A stretch of DNA of 64,000 bases, from assembly GCA_004557035.1 (NCBI GenBank), contig SFFB01000009.1:1-64000 (forward strand). Reading direction: 5' to 3'. Every line of letters begins with the position of its first letter. The first letter of the stretch is position 1. Positions 19,360 to 28,169 of this stretch are shown one piece after another. The notes under the pieces are model-generated. The model had not been told where the DNA came from and made no database searches. It saw nothing but the letters and a program-made list of their open reading frames with translations. This DNA comes from Bacteroidales bacterium. Lineage in GTDB: Bacteria; Bacteroidota; Bacteroidia; Bacteroidales; Bacteroidaceae. The position numbers were made by a program, and so were the translations under genes.

Positions 19360-21924
19360 TCAGGCCAGTTCCACGACCGTGATGCCGGCACCACCCAACT
19401 GCACGCGCTCGTCGTGGAAACGCTTCACATCGGGCACGGTGGCCAGATATTTGCGCACGAGTTCGCGCAAGGCTCCTGTTCCGGTGCCGTGAAGGATGCG
19501 CACACGCGACTGTTCAAGCAAGACGGCATCGTCTATAAAGAGCGACACCGTGGTCAAGGCTTCGTCGGCACGCATACCCCGAAGGTCGATTTCTGGCTTG
19601 AAATGCAACTTCTTCTCATACACGGCGTTGCGCGTTTCTTTTGAAACAAAGGTTGAAATCTTAATGGTCTTGTCTTCGGCCGGCTTTTGTGCGGGGACGA
19701 GGCGCGAAAGAGCCGTGGTGGTGTGTATCATTCCGAAGAGCACGCGGGCTTTGCCGTCGTCGATGGACTGTATGCGGCCCACTGTGGTCTGGCCTTCCAG
19801 ACGCACGTAGTCGCCGACGTGAAACAGACCGGGTTTCTTGTCCTCCGCCGTGGCGGCCTGATTGGTCTGTCCTGCCTGACTGCCTGCGTTGGGCCGTGTC
19901 TGTGTACCACCGTTCCGGCGCTGGGCCTGACGTTCCTGGCGGCGTTTGATTTTTTCAATTTTCCGAGCCAGTCGTTCTTCGTCCTGACTGTTTTGGTCAA
20001 TAGTCTGCTTGAAGTTTTCGAGGGCCTCACGCGCTTCGCGGGTTCTCTCACGCTCGGCGGCTGCCTCTTTGATGGAGCGGATGGTGTTTTCGATTTGTGC
20101 GTTAGATGCCCGCAAAAGTTCGCGAGCCTCGTCTTTGGCGCGTGTCATCACCTTTTTGCGCTCGTCTCTGAAGTCTTCCATCTCGCGCTTATAGCCTTCC
20201 ATCGTGGCCTCCAGTTGTTTTTCGCGCTGATGGATGTGGCGGCGTTTGTTTTCCCAATACATTTTGTCGCGCACGATGTCGAGCAGATATTTGTCGCTCA
20301 TCACGTAGTCTTTGCCCACGATTTCGGTGGCGCGGCGTATGACTTCTTCAGGCAAACCGATTTTTCGGGCTATTTCTATGGCAAACGAACTGCCCGGATT
20401 GCCCACCTGGAGCATGAAGAGTGGCTGCATCTGGGTGCGGTCATAGAGCATGGCGCCGTTGACCACCGTGTCCGACTCACTGGCATAGTGCTTGAGGTTT
20501 TGGTAGTGGGTGGTGATGACGCCCATCGTGCCTCTTTCCACAAACTCCATCAGCATGGCCTCGGCCAGGGCACCACCTATTTGAGGCTCCGTGCCGCCGC
20601 CAAACTCGTCGATGAGCAGCAGACTTTTCTCGCCCGAACGGCGCATCATTTGCTTCATGCCCAAGAGGTGGCTGGAATAGGTCGAAAGGTCGTCTTCAAG
20701 ACTCTGTTCGTCGCCAATGTCGATGAAGATTTCTTGGAACACGCCCATACGGCTGCCTTCGTCAAGGGGGACGGGCATACCGCATTGGAGCATGTATTGC
20801 AACAGGCCCACCGTCTTGAGACATACCGACTTGCCGCCGGCGTTGGGACCTGAGATGAGCAGTATGCGTTTGCCGGCAGGCAGGGTAATGTCGAGGGGCA
20901 CGATGGCGCGGCCGTGTTTTTTGAGCGACAGTTCCAGCAAGGGGTGACGGGCACTGCGCCATTCGATGAGCGGCGAGGCCGAAATCTGAGGTACGACACA
21001 CTCCATGGCCTGAGAGAAGGCAGAGAGTGCCCGAAGGAAGTCAACCTGCCCCAAGAGTTGCTGCATGGCGAGCATGTCACTGACGTGTGGTCGTATTTCG
21101 GCCGTGAGTGTCTGGAGGATACGGATGATTTCGCGGCGCTCTGCGGCTTTGAGTTCGCGGATGCGGTTGTTGGCCTCGACCACGGCACTGGGTTCGATAA
21201 AGACCGTCTTGCCCGAGGCCGACTCATCGTGAACGATGCCACGGATTTTACGTTTCACGCCCGGGGCCACGGGAATGACCAGTCGGCCGTCGCGCAGTGT
21301 GGGCGTGACGTCGCGGTCGATGTAGCCTTCGTTTTGCGCCTCGGCAATGATGGTGCGCAGCGAATGGGAGATGCCGCGCGAGGTTTGTTCCAACTGGTGC
21401 CGGATGGTGAGCAATTCGGGCGAAGCCGTGTCTTTGACCTTGCCATAACGGTTGAGTACGGCGTCGATGGATCGCACAATGTCAGGGAAGGCCGACAGAC
21501 CTTCGACCATGCGGCTGAGAGCCGGATAGCGCGGCGTGGTGGCGGCTGAGTCATCGGGGTGTGAGTCATCATCGTCGTCGGCAGTGGCGGTGACGATCGC
21601 AATGAAGTCACCTGCGGTTTTGAGCGCGCGTTTCAGGTCAAAAAGTTCGAGTTCTTCGAGATAGGTGCGCTCTGGGCGGATGCGCAACAAGGCTTGGCGG
21701 ACGTCGAATATGTTGAGTTCGAGACAGTCGCCGTCTTCTGCTTCGAGCAGTCTGCCCATCTCGACCACCCTGTCAAGCGCCTGCACAATCTCGTCACGCT
21801 GTGTCATCATCGTCAGCCGATTATCGGCCCATTCCGTGCCCAGCGACGACAGACAGCGCCCCTTGAGCAAGGTGCGAATCTCGTCAAAACCTATTTTATG
21901 TTCAAAACTGTCGGGATAAGTCAT
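19360..21924 (-). CDS. mutS2: MutS2: ribosome-collision/anti-recombination ATPase
   Basis: MutS-family ATPase with a C-terminal Smr domain; MutS2 proteins suppress recombination or split collided ribosomes. About 854 residues from the ATG at 21924 (MTYPDSFEHKIGFD); an ATG at 21933 is also possible. Walker A ISGPNAGGKSVCLKT near 325, Walker B LLIDEFGGGTEP near 405, then a long charged coiled coil (about 510-680, QREKQLEATMEGYKREMED ...), a KOW-like strand region (VGDYVRLEGQTTVGRI) and the Smr nuclease-like domain (IDLRGMRADEAL ... ILHGTGTGALRELV). The Smr domain keeps the HGxGxG loop. TAAATTCG, one base off the -7 consensus, lies upstream. Confidence 0.95.
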   Translation of the reverse strand: MTYPDSFEHKIGFDEIRTLLKGRCLSSLGTEWADNRLTMMTQRDEIVQALDRVVEMGRLLEAEDGDCLELNIFDVRQALLRIRPERTYLEELELFDLKRALKTAGDFIAIVTATADDDDDSHPDDSAATTPRYPALSRMVEGLSAFPDIVRSIDAVLNRYGKVKDTASPELLTIRHQLEQTSRGISHSLRTIIAEAQNEGYIDRDVTPTLRDGRLVIPVAPGVKRKIRGIVHDESASGKTVFIEPSAVVEANNRIRELKAAERREIIRILQTLTAEIRPHVSDMLAMQQLLGQVDFLRALSAFSQAMECVVPQISASPLIEWRSARHPLLELSLKKHGRAIVPLDITLPAGKRILLISGPNAGGKSVCLKTVGLLQYMLQCGMPVPLDEGSRMGVFQEIFIDIGDEQSLEDDLSTYSSHLLGMKQMMRRSGEKSLLLIDEFGGGTEPQIGGALAEAMLMEFVERGTMGVITTHYQNLKHYASESDTVVNGAMLYDRTQMQPLFMLQVGNPGSSFAIEIARKIGLPEEVIRRATEIVGKDYVMSDKYLLDIVRDKMYWENKRRHIHQREKQLEATMEGYKREMEDFRDERKKVMTRAKDEARELLRASNAQIENTIRSIKEAAAERERTREAREALENFKQTIDQNSQDEERLARKIEKIKRRQERQAQRRNGGTQTRPNAGSQAGQTNQAATAEDKKPGLFHVGDYVRLEGQTTVGRIQSIDDGKARVLFGMIHTTTALSRLVPAQKPAEDKTIKISTFVSKETRNAVYEKKLHFKPEIDLRGMRADEALTTVSLFIDDAVLLEQSRVRILHGTGTGALRELVRKYLATVPDVKRFHDERVQLGGAGITVVELA

Positions 21925-22230
21925 AGGTATCATTAAAGCGCCCAAGTCTGCGACAGACCTCGGCGGCATTTGGTTCATATTGTATTACGTTGCGAATTTA
22001 CGCCAAAACGTGTGGGTGGCCAAGCGAAACGGTCAAATCTTGACGCGAATGCACGTGGACAGTTCGTTATGCCTTCTGATTTGTTCAAAAGCCGAGGGCG
22101 AGCGTGACGAAAACAGTCGATGAAATCGCTGTTTTTAATTCAAAACATTAAGGAAGGCTCGAAAAAACGCCAAAACCTACGATGAAATGGGTCAAAAGGC
22201 ACATCTTCACGCCTCTCCTTATGGCAGAAA

Positions 22231-22270
22231 TTACGGAAATAAGGCCGGTTTTTCCTGTCCTTATTCCCGT
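22231..22270 (-). repeat. 40-nt hairpin repeat, copy 1
   Basis: On the minus strand it begins ACGGGAATAAGGACAGG and ends CCTTATTTCCGTAA, so its ends pair (ACGG-AATAAGG with CCTTATT-CCGT). A copy at 39373-39412 (plus strand) matches at 32 of 40 positions. Both copies lie downstream of a gene on the same strand and near a terminator. Confidence 0.55.
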
Positions 22271-22287
22271 AAACGTCTCAAAGCCAA

Positions 22288-22316
22288 AAAAAATAAGAGG
22301 CCCCAAAGGCCCCTTT
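22288..22316 (-). terminator. Terminator of the MltF-like gene
   Basis: On the minus strand AGGGGCC-TTTG-GGCCTCT forms a six-to-seven-pair hairpin with one G-U, then TTATTTTTTTT. Located 72 bases beyond the stop codon at 22388. Confidence 0.65.
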
Positions 22317-22387
22317 CTTCCTTCCTGTCTCAAAGATAACGTGAAAAGGCGGGTAGAAAAAAGACAAACGAGTCGTGAGCGTCGGCT

Positions 22388-23638
22388 TCACATCCGACTC
22401 AATTCTTCGGGCGTGAGGATTTTGTGCGTACCAGAGTGGCGATTTTTCTTGTGGGTGTGCGCGCCGCCGTTTATACCGACAGCCGATGAGGGCGTGGTGT
22501 GAAGAGAGACTCCGCCGTAGGCCTGATAGGCCGAGAGTATGCGGTCGACGTATTCGGCTGTTTCCGAACCAATCATATAGCCGTGCTGCACCACCGGGTC
22601 GCGATAGTAGCGGGCCTGTTGCAGGCGAAGGACATACGTCCTGACGTCGGCCCACTGCGAGGCGTTTCCGCCATATTTTTCACACAGACGCATGGCGTCG
22701 CGGATATGTCCCTCGCCGCCGTTGTAGGCAGCCAGGACGAATTTGATGCGCTCGGCATTGGAGCGGATGTGGAGGAAGTTTTTGTTCAAGGCGGCGATAT
22801 GGCTGCCGGCGGTGTGCACATTCTTCTCAGCCTCAAACAGTTCGGCGGCACTGACGCCATAATGCGCCGCCGTGGTCGGCATAATCTGCATCAAGCCTCT
22901 TGCGCCGGCCCCCGAAACGGCCTCGGGATCGAAACCCGACTCCTGGTAACACTGGGCGGCTATGAGTCGCCAGTCCCAACCGGTCCGTGCGGCAGCATCC
23001 TTAAACAAATTGTCGTAAGACGAAATCACGCCGGCGGCCTCATTAAGATAGCGGGGTTTGACCTGCCTGCGCACCACGCGGCGAGTGCTCTCGCGCTCTG
23101 TCTCACGACGGGTCAACTTGTCGGCATCAAAGGTCGAAGCCCAGCGATTGAGGGCTTCGGCCAAAAGTGGCGTCGCGGCGTTCGCGGCCCAGAAATGTTT
23201 GCTATCTTTGCGCTGCCCGACAGCCACGCCGTGGCGGCTTTCTACTTCTGCCTTCGTCAGAGGCACCACCACAAGGTCGGCTTCGCCGGCAGAGAGCAGT
23301 CGAAACAAACCCGCAGTATCGCTACAGAGTTCCACTCTCAGACGCAGGCCCTCGCTCTCGGCAAAAGCGGCGGCAAAGGCGTATTCGCGCCCCATCGGCG
23401 CCCCGTGGTAGTCGTAGTAGGTCTCAGGGCCGCTCAACGTAGCCATAATCAGTTCGCCCGACGCTACTATTTCGTCCAAATCGGGCACGGCCTTGGAGAC
23501 CTCTGCCTTAGCCTTCTCTCCAGTCTCATTGACAGACGCCTCCCCTGCCCCACGGCCGCCACAAGCCTGAAGCGCACAAATGGTCATCCATAGCGTGAAG
23601 ATTTCCGTGAAAATGGAGCGTAGTCGTTGTGGTTTCAT
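22388..23638 (-). CDS. mltF: MltF-like lipoprotein lytic transglycosylase
   Basis: Cleaves peptidoglycan glycan strands non-hydrolytically. 416 residues. Lipobox LQAC gives lipidated Cys26. Residues 55-145 resemble a bacterial solute-binding domain 3 (GELIMATLSGPETYYDYHG ... AGEADLVVVPLTKAEVESR), though it is shortened relative to E. coli MltF, and residues 215-360 are an SLT domain with catalytic Glu233 in AAQCYQESGFDP and the GLMQIMPTTAAHYG motif. The C-terminal ~40 residues are a His/Gly-rich tail. Probably anchored in the outer membrane. Upstream is a long palindromic repeat, downstream a terminator. Confidence 0.9.
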   Translation of the reverse strand: MKPQRLRSIFTEIFTLWMTICALQACGGRGAGEASVNETGEKAKAEVSKAVPDLDEIVASGELIMATLSGPETYYDYHGAPMGREYAFAAAFAESEGLRLRVELCSDTAGLFRLLSAGEADLVVVPLTKAEVESRHGVAVGQRKDSKHFWAANAATPLLAEALNRWASTFDADKLTRRETERESTRRVVRRQVKPRYLNEAAGVISSYDNLFKDAAARTGWDWRLIAAQCYQESGFDPEAVSGAGARGLMQIMPTTAAHYGVSAAELFEAEKNVHTAGSHIAALNKNFLHIRSNAERIKFVLAAYNGGEGHIRDAMRLCEKYGGNASQWADVRTYVLRLQQARYYRDPVVQHGYMIGSETAEYVDRILSAYQAYGGVSLHTTPSSAVGINGGAHTHKKNRHSGTHKILTPEELSRM

Positions 23639-24020
23639 TTTTTTATTTGTTGGTTTAAGGGGGAGATAATGTGGCCGGAGTCAAGCTATGTTAGGGCGTT
23701 ACGTGGCCGCCAACGAATAGGAGAATGTAGTTGCAATCAAGCCCTGTAAGGGCGTTACATAACAGCCCAGGTCGTTAGGCCTGGGTGTGGAGGCATCCCT
23801 CCATATCCGGCCTGTAAGGTCGGTACATTATGGGGAAAATACTTATCAATCATTTGCCGCGGTTGTGTGCCGACCTTACAGGCCGGAATATGTGAGGCCA
23901 TATTTACCCGGGCCTAACGACCCGGGCTGATATGTGGCGCCCATTCAGGGCTTACTGGCCTTACAGGCCGTTACGTGGCCGCTCATATTCTATTAAACCT
24001 TTTGACTTTTAGTCTTCAAA
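23639..24020. repeat. Composite palindromic element, copy A
   Basis: Nested hairpin modules in mirror order: GCCCTGTAAGGGCGTTACATA (23741-), CAGCCCAGGTCGTTAGGCCTGGG (23763-23785), TATCCGGCCTGTAAGGTCGG (23804-), a spacer of about 38 bases, TGTGCCGACCTTACAGGCCGG (23866-), ACCCGGGCCTAACGACCCGG (23906-), GCCCATTCAGGGC, GGCCTTACAGGCCGTTACGT and GGCCGCTC. A pyrimidine arm (CTTTTGACTTTTAGTC) follows. Occupies most of the gap between the divergent mltF-like and Dabb genes. Confidence 0.75.
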
Positions 24021-24034
24021 AAAACATAATCGAT

Positions 24035-24337
24035 ATGCTTAAACACATTGTTATCTTTCGTCTTAAAGACGACATCGAACCGGCTAAAAAGACCGAGGTT
24101 ATGAACGCCTTCAAAAGCGGTATTTTGGCATTGCCCGCCGTCATTCCCTGCATCCGTCAGATTGCAGTGGGCTTCAACGTCAACGCAGACGAGGCAAGCG
24201 ACATTTGTCTGGAAAGCACCTTCGACTCGCTCGACGACGTGAAGGCTTATGCCGTCAATCCCCACCACGTGGCTGTGGCCGCGGCGCTCAAACCTTATGT
24301 AGCCGCCAGAAGTTGTGCGGATTTTGAGGTGGAATAA
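24035..24337 (+). CDS. Dabb-domain protein
   Basis: 100 residues from the ATG at 24035 (MLKHIVIFRLKDD). The start LKHIVIFRLKD and the ALPAVIPCIRQIAVGFNVN / STFDSLDDVKAYAVNPHHV pattern are those of the stress-responsive alpha/beta-barrel (Dabb) family: dimeric ferredoxin-like proteins with the conserved HxxxV at the end of the helix (NPHHVAVAAAL). Function in bacteria is unclear; some plant and actinobacterial relatives are cyclases. Monocistronic, with a terminator at 24421-24452. Confidence 0.85.
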   Translation: MLKHIVIFRLKDDIEPAKKTEVMNAFKSGILALPAVIPCIRQIAVGFNVNADEASDICLESTFDSLDDVKAYAVNPHHVAVAAALKPYVAARSCADFEVE

Positions 24338-24420
24338 ACACGGGCTAATCTGCTTTTACGGCAAGAAAGAACACGAGGGCGAAAAGCCCAACAAACGTAT
24401 ATGGCTTTGATTACACGATA

Positions 24421-24452
24421 AAAGAGCGACTCTGTCAGGGCCGCTCTTTTTA
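24421..24452. terminator. Bidirectional terminator between Dabb gene and DUF4468 gene
   Basis: AAAGAGCG (24421-24428) pairs with CGCTCTTT (24442-24449), with a T-run on both strands. It lies between convergent genes. Confidence 0.65.
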
Positions 24453-24480
24453 TGTCTTGTCATCGAATTGCCCTCACCGC

Positions 24481-25098
24481 TCAATCTTCGTCGCTAATCA
24501 CTTTCACCACCTTGTATTTGGGTTCCACACCGGTGGCAGCGGCAGCTCCGCGGAAGATTTCGTTTTTGCGGTCGATGGTGAAACGGCGGAATTTGCCGGG
24601 CGTCTTGAGCAGTTTGGTCTTTGTCTTGTTCAAGGCAGCCTCGTCGGTGATCCATTCTTCGGCGCGGTAGGTCTGTGGCTCGGTCATGTCGTCGTAAATG
24701 TAGCGCAAGTTGCGCATTTCGACGTCGAAGCCACCGTCGGCCGCATTGAAGATGAGTTGATAATAGAAACGCACGCGGTGGTTGGTCCAGGCCGTACGCT
24801 TGAAATAGAGATACTCTTCCATGCCAGCCACCACCAGTCCGCCGAGGCTGTCGGCGTCTTGAATGCGCGCCTGGGGCAGACTGTTTTCGCCGCCGACGAT
24901 GTCGTTGATGGCGTAGTTCTTGAGCAAATGATAGATTTCGCCTTTGCTCTTGTCCTTCACGTCATAGTGTTTCTTGAAAGAGACATATCCGGCCTCGTTG
25001 AGCGTAACGGCGCCGGCCATGTATTTGCTGAGGTCTTGATTTTGTGCCACACCACATGCGGGGATGAGCACGAAGAGGAGAAAGAGAATTTTTTTCAT
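24481..25098 (-). CDS. DUF4468 (TBP-like fold) secreted protein
   Basis: 205 residues from the ATG at 25098. Signal peptide MKKILFLLFVLIPACGVAQ; a Cys in the hydrophobic segment could be read as a lipobox but is not at the usual place. The pattern of two alternating helix and strand repeats (YHLLKNYAIND ... MEEYLYFKRTAWTNHRVRFYYQLIFNAADGGFDVEMRNLRYIYDD) matches the Bacteroidetes DUF4468 family, predicted to have a TATA-binding-protein-like fold. Exported; function unknown. Follows the porin gene by 23 bases, so it is probably in the same operon. Confidence 0.8.
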   Translation of the reverse strand: MKKILFLLFVLIPACGVAQNQDLSKYMAGAVTLNEAGYVSFKKHYDVKDKSKGEIYHLLKNYAINDIVGGENSLPQARIQDADSLGGLVVAGMEEYLYFKRTAWTNHRVRFYYQLIFNAADGGFDVEMRNLRYIYDDMTEPQTYRAEEWITDEAALNKTKTKLLKTPGKFRRFTIDRKNEIFRGAAAATGVEPKYKVVKVISDED

Positions 25099-25121
25099 AG
25101 ATATGTGATGGTTATGGTTTT

Positions 25122-27338
25122 TCAATTAAAGAAGTTCCACGACAGGCCAAAGCGGATGACCAAGCGGTTCAAGGGATAGTGGGGCGTGAGGAAAGGATTG
25201 CCGCCACCGGCCGAATAGTTCACATGTGATGCCATCAGGTAGAAGCGTGTATGCTTGAGATGGAAATTGGCGTAGACGTTGACAATGGGATAGTTGCCTA
25301 TTTTCACGGCATAACGGCTGTCTTGCAAGGCGTAGCCGCCAATGGCCGGTTCGTAGTCGGGTGCTTCGTATTCGGTGAAGAAACGGGCATCGGCACCGAG
25401 GTCTGTGGTCAACACGCCGGCAATCTTGAAATGCAGATAGAGATTGGTATAGGCGGTGAAGACGGGCAAAGGCTGGAGGGTCTTGTCGGTAGTGAGCTGC
25501 ACAGTGAACAAGTTTTCCCAACGGAAAGGTCCGAAAGCGAAATCACGACCCAAGTCGGCAGCAAAAGCACTGACATTGCCGGCACTCTGTTCGACGCCTA
25601 CCGAGCGCAACATCAAGGTTTCTCCATCGGTTCCGGTAGTTGTCGGAGTGAGTTTCATCCTATAAAAATAGGGTTTCTGCTGAGTCATGAGATGCACGGC
25701 CAAACGAGTTTTGCCATAGGCGGCTTCGGCGGTGACACGAGCGGTGAAACGCTTGTCGAGATCATCGTCCCACCAAGCATTGCGCCCGTGATAGTGGCGA
25801 TAATAAAAGGTGGGGCGCTCGTTGAGCAACTGGCCCTTGAGGGCTACCTTCATCGTGTCGCGACCAATACGGAAACGGACATCTGCATCGGCCTCTACGT
25901 TGAACTCACCCCAGTCGGTGCCCGACGTGCGCATTTCGCCCAATACATTATAATGGAATGTGCGACCTTGAGACTTAAGCAACTGTGCGCCGAGCGAGAA
26001 ATAGTTTTCGGTGTAAGCCGTCTGCCGGCGCTGTTCGTCGGGCAAGGTATAACGATAATAGTCGTGGCGGGCGAAGAGTCGCAGTCCCGCTTTGGCCCAA
26101 CGGTTGAAACCTTCTCGCAATTCGAGGGCCACTACATTTTGGGCGTGAAGATGGCTGGTGTAATCATTGACCGAGTCCCCCGGCAGGTAGAAGTCGTTCC
26201 AGAATGTAGTGTTGGCTGCCGAAGTAGCAAGGTTTGAGAGCAGACGGCGGTTGTCGTGGTCGAGTCGGAAGGTGTGAATGATGCCGGCCACAGGCACAAA
26301 CTCGATGGGAATGGCCGCAATCGAATCGGCCTGGGCTGTGCTGGTTTGGCCGCCTTGGGCTGTGGTCAGACTGTCACCGACAGTGCGTTGAATTGCCGAG
26401 TCTGTGGCCACGACATCCTTAAGCAGTCCCGACTGGGCCGAGGTGCGCTGCAACTTTCCGTCGGGCAGTCTACGGGCTTCAAAGCCCAGGCTGTAGCGAT
26501 GAGTGAGGTAGAAAGTGTTGACATTGAGTTTGTTCCACGTCTTGGTCAGACGAGTTGGCATATCGGCCGTGCCGTAGCGTGTGGGGAATATTTCGGGCCG
26601 GTTGACATAGTCGTCATTTTCAATGCCTCCATTCTCGGCGTTTTTGAGATGGTTGGCATAGTAGATGGCATGAAGTTGGTAGCGCGGCGCAATATACGAC
26701 CCGAAAAGCGAGCCGTTGAAATGAGCCGTCGACTGACTCGGATAATAGCCTCGGCCATAGAGATAGTCAAGTTTGAAACCGAGTCCGATGCGCTTGCCCG
26801 AGTTGACGGCAAACACGGCCTTAATGCGGTCTTCACCGTTCTGCTTGTTGCCACATTCGTGATAGGTGATGTTCATGAAGGGCGACTTGGTGTTGGTGAA
26901 AAGCCACTGGCCGGGAGTGGTGATAAAGTAGTCGTAGGGCCGGGCAAATTCAAATTGAGGCGTAAAAGCCTGCATGGCGGCATCAGAAAAATAGCGGCTC
27001 TGTCGCGGCGAACCCAAGTTGCCGGTGTCATTATAGCGGCCCGTTCGGCCTGTATTGAAAGCGTCGTTATGAAAGCCATGCGCCACGGTGTCAGGCTCTG
27101 CCGGACGGACTGTGCCAAAGAGCGGGTCTATCTGCCATACATACAGGCCCACCGGGACGTCGGTCTTTTGCGTCGTCTCGCCATCCTGCTCTGTGCCGTC
27201 TTTCCAATGGTTGCCGTCTTGATTAGTGCCCGAAAGCGGCGACAGTCCTCCAGTGGGTCGCTGGATTTGCGCCACCGACTGACTGAGGGTGGAAACGAAG
27301 AGAGCTAAGAGCAGAGTGCGATATGAAAGAGCGCGCAT
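25122..27338 (-). CDS. Putative outer-membrane porin (Porin_10-like)
   Basis: 738 residues. Signal peptide (MRALSYRTLLLALFVSTLSQSVAQ), then a low-complexity linker and a long series of alternating amphipathic strands (GFKLDYLYGRGYY, YQLHAIYYANHLKN, LNVNTFYLTHRYSLGFEARR ...) ending in a typical barrel-closing strand with a terminal aromatic (RFGLSWNFF). This fits the Bacteroidetes putative porin family and an outer-membrane beta barrel. No TonB box or plug domain. Located downstream of a PAP2 phosphatase (45-base gap) and upstream of DUF4468, all minus strand. Confidence 0.8.
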   Translation of the reverse strand: MRALSYRTLLLALFVSTLSQSVAQIQRPTGGLSPLSGTNQDGNHWKDGTEQDGETTQKTDVPVGLYVWQIDPLFGTVRPAEPDTVAHGFHNDAFNTGRTGRYNDTGNLGSPRQSRYFSDAAMQAFTPQFEFARPYDYFITTPGQWLFTNTKSPFMNITYHECGNKQNGEDRIKAVFAVNSGKRIGLGFKLDYLYGRGYYPSQSTAHFNGSLFGSYIAPRYQLHAIYYANHLKNAENGGIENDDYVNRPEIFPTRYGTADMPTRLTKTWNKLNVNTFYLTHRYSLGFEARRLPDGKLQRTSAQSGLLKDVVATDSAIQRTVGDSLTTAQGGQTSTAQADSIAAIPIEFVPVAGIIHTFRLDHDNRRLLSNLATSAANTTFWNDFYLPGDSVNDYTSHLHAQNVVALELREGFNRWAKAGLRLFARHDYYRYTLPDEQRRQTAYTENYFSLGAQLLKSQGRTFHYNVLGEMRTSGTDWGEFNVEADADVRFRIGRDTMKVALKGQLLNERPTFYYRHYHGRNAWWDDDLDKRFTARVTAEAAYGKTRLAVHLMTQQKPYFYRMKLTPTTTGTDGETLMLRSVGVEQSAGNVSAFAADLGRDFAFGPFRWENLFTVQLTTDKTLQPLPVFTAYTNLYLHFKIAGVLTTDLGADARFFTEYEAPDYEPAIGGYALQDSRYAVKIGNYPIVNVYANFHLKHTRFYLMASHVNYSAGGGNPFLTPHYPLNRLVIRFGLSWNFFN

Positions 27339-27383
27339 AGCGTGTGAGAGTTTTTGAAGAGATATGAATAAGTTCTGACAGCT

Positions 27384-28076
27384 TCAAGCCGCAAAGAGCA
27401 GACCTTTGAACGTGCAATAAATGAAAAGAATGACGAGTGTGGTGTTGAGCCACATAACGTCTTTAAGGGCAAATCCGCTGTGGGTCTGCAACACGGCGCC
27501 TATGCCGACTTGACGCTCGGGGCGCGGAATGAAGCGGCAAAAGCCCCAATAGACCAACCAGCCCACCAACAAGCCGCAGACAATGCCTACAAGCACATCG
27601 CCCAAATAGTGCACACCGAGATAGATGCGCGACCAACAGTTGAGCAAGGCCCAAACCGTCATCATCAACCCAAGCAGGCGGTGGCGTATGAGCAGACCCA
27701 CGAAGGTGGCTACGGCAAAGGTGTTGGCGGCATGGCTCGAAAAGAACCCGTATGCCCCACCGCGATAATCGCCCACTACGTCAACCCGAAGCATGAGCAG
27801 GGCGTCTTGTGTGGGACGTGGTCGGGCCACCAAAGGTTTGAACAGGCCCGAAGCGATTTGGTCGGCCAAGAGTATGCAGAGACCAATGGCGAGAATGGTG
27901 AGTAAAATCTCTTTCATCTCACCGTGGCGAATGATGACATAGATGAGCACCAATGCCGCCGGCAACCACGTGATGGTGGCCGTCACGGCGAGCGCAAATC
28001 CATCGAGCCAGAGCGAATGGCTCCCATTGATGGCTAAGGTGAGCGTTTGGTCAAGATGAACAAGAGCGTCTAACAT
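27384..28076 (-). CDS. PAP2-family membrane phosphatase
   Basis: 230 residues with about five to six membrane helices. The three PAP2 motifs are present: FKPLVARPRPTQ (K-x6-RP type), GFFSSHAANTF (PSGH type, here SSH) and SRIYLGVHYLGDVLVG (SR-x5-H-x3-D type), with catalytic His residues on the outer face. Likely an undecaprenyl-pyrophosphate, lipid A or phosphatidate phosphatase; the exact substrate is not decidable. Downstream of batE by about 90 bases on the same strand. Confidence 0.9.
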   Translation of the reverse strand: MLDALVHLDQTLTLAINGSHSLWLDGFALAVTATITWLPAALVLIYVIIRHGEMKEILLTILAIGLCILLADQIASGLFKPLVARPRPTQDALLMLRVDVVGDYRGGAYGFFSSHAANTFAVATFVGLLIRHRLLGLMMTVWALLNCWSRIYLGVHYLGDVLVGIVCGLLVGWLVYWGFCRFIPRPERQVGIGAVLQTHSGFALKDVMWLNTTLVILFIYCTFKGLLFAA

Positions 28077-28169
28077 AATCTGTCGAGGTTATGTGCGGCT
28101 TGGAGATGTTGGTTTTGGCTATATATAATAAAGGAGTGGCGTGTGTGGTTAGAGACATTGGCGAGTGGG

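Larger units (their letters stand above)
21925..22387. other. Intergenic region between mutS2 and the MltF-like gene
   Basis: About 460 bases. It holds the terminator of the transglycosylase gene (22288-22316), a 40-nt hairpin repeat (22231-22270) and, near 21990, the presumed mutS2 promoter. The rest shows no credible gene; small open frames in this stretch read through the hairpins. Confidence 0.5.
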
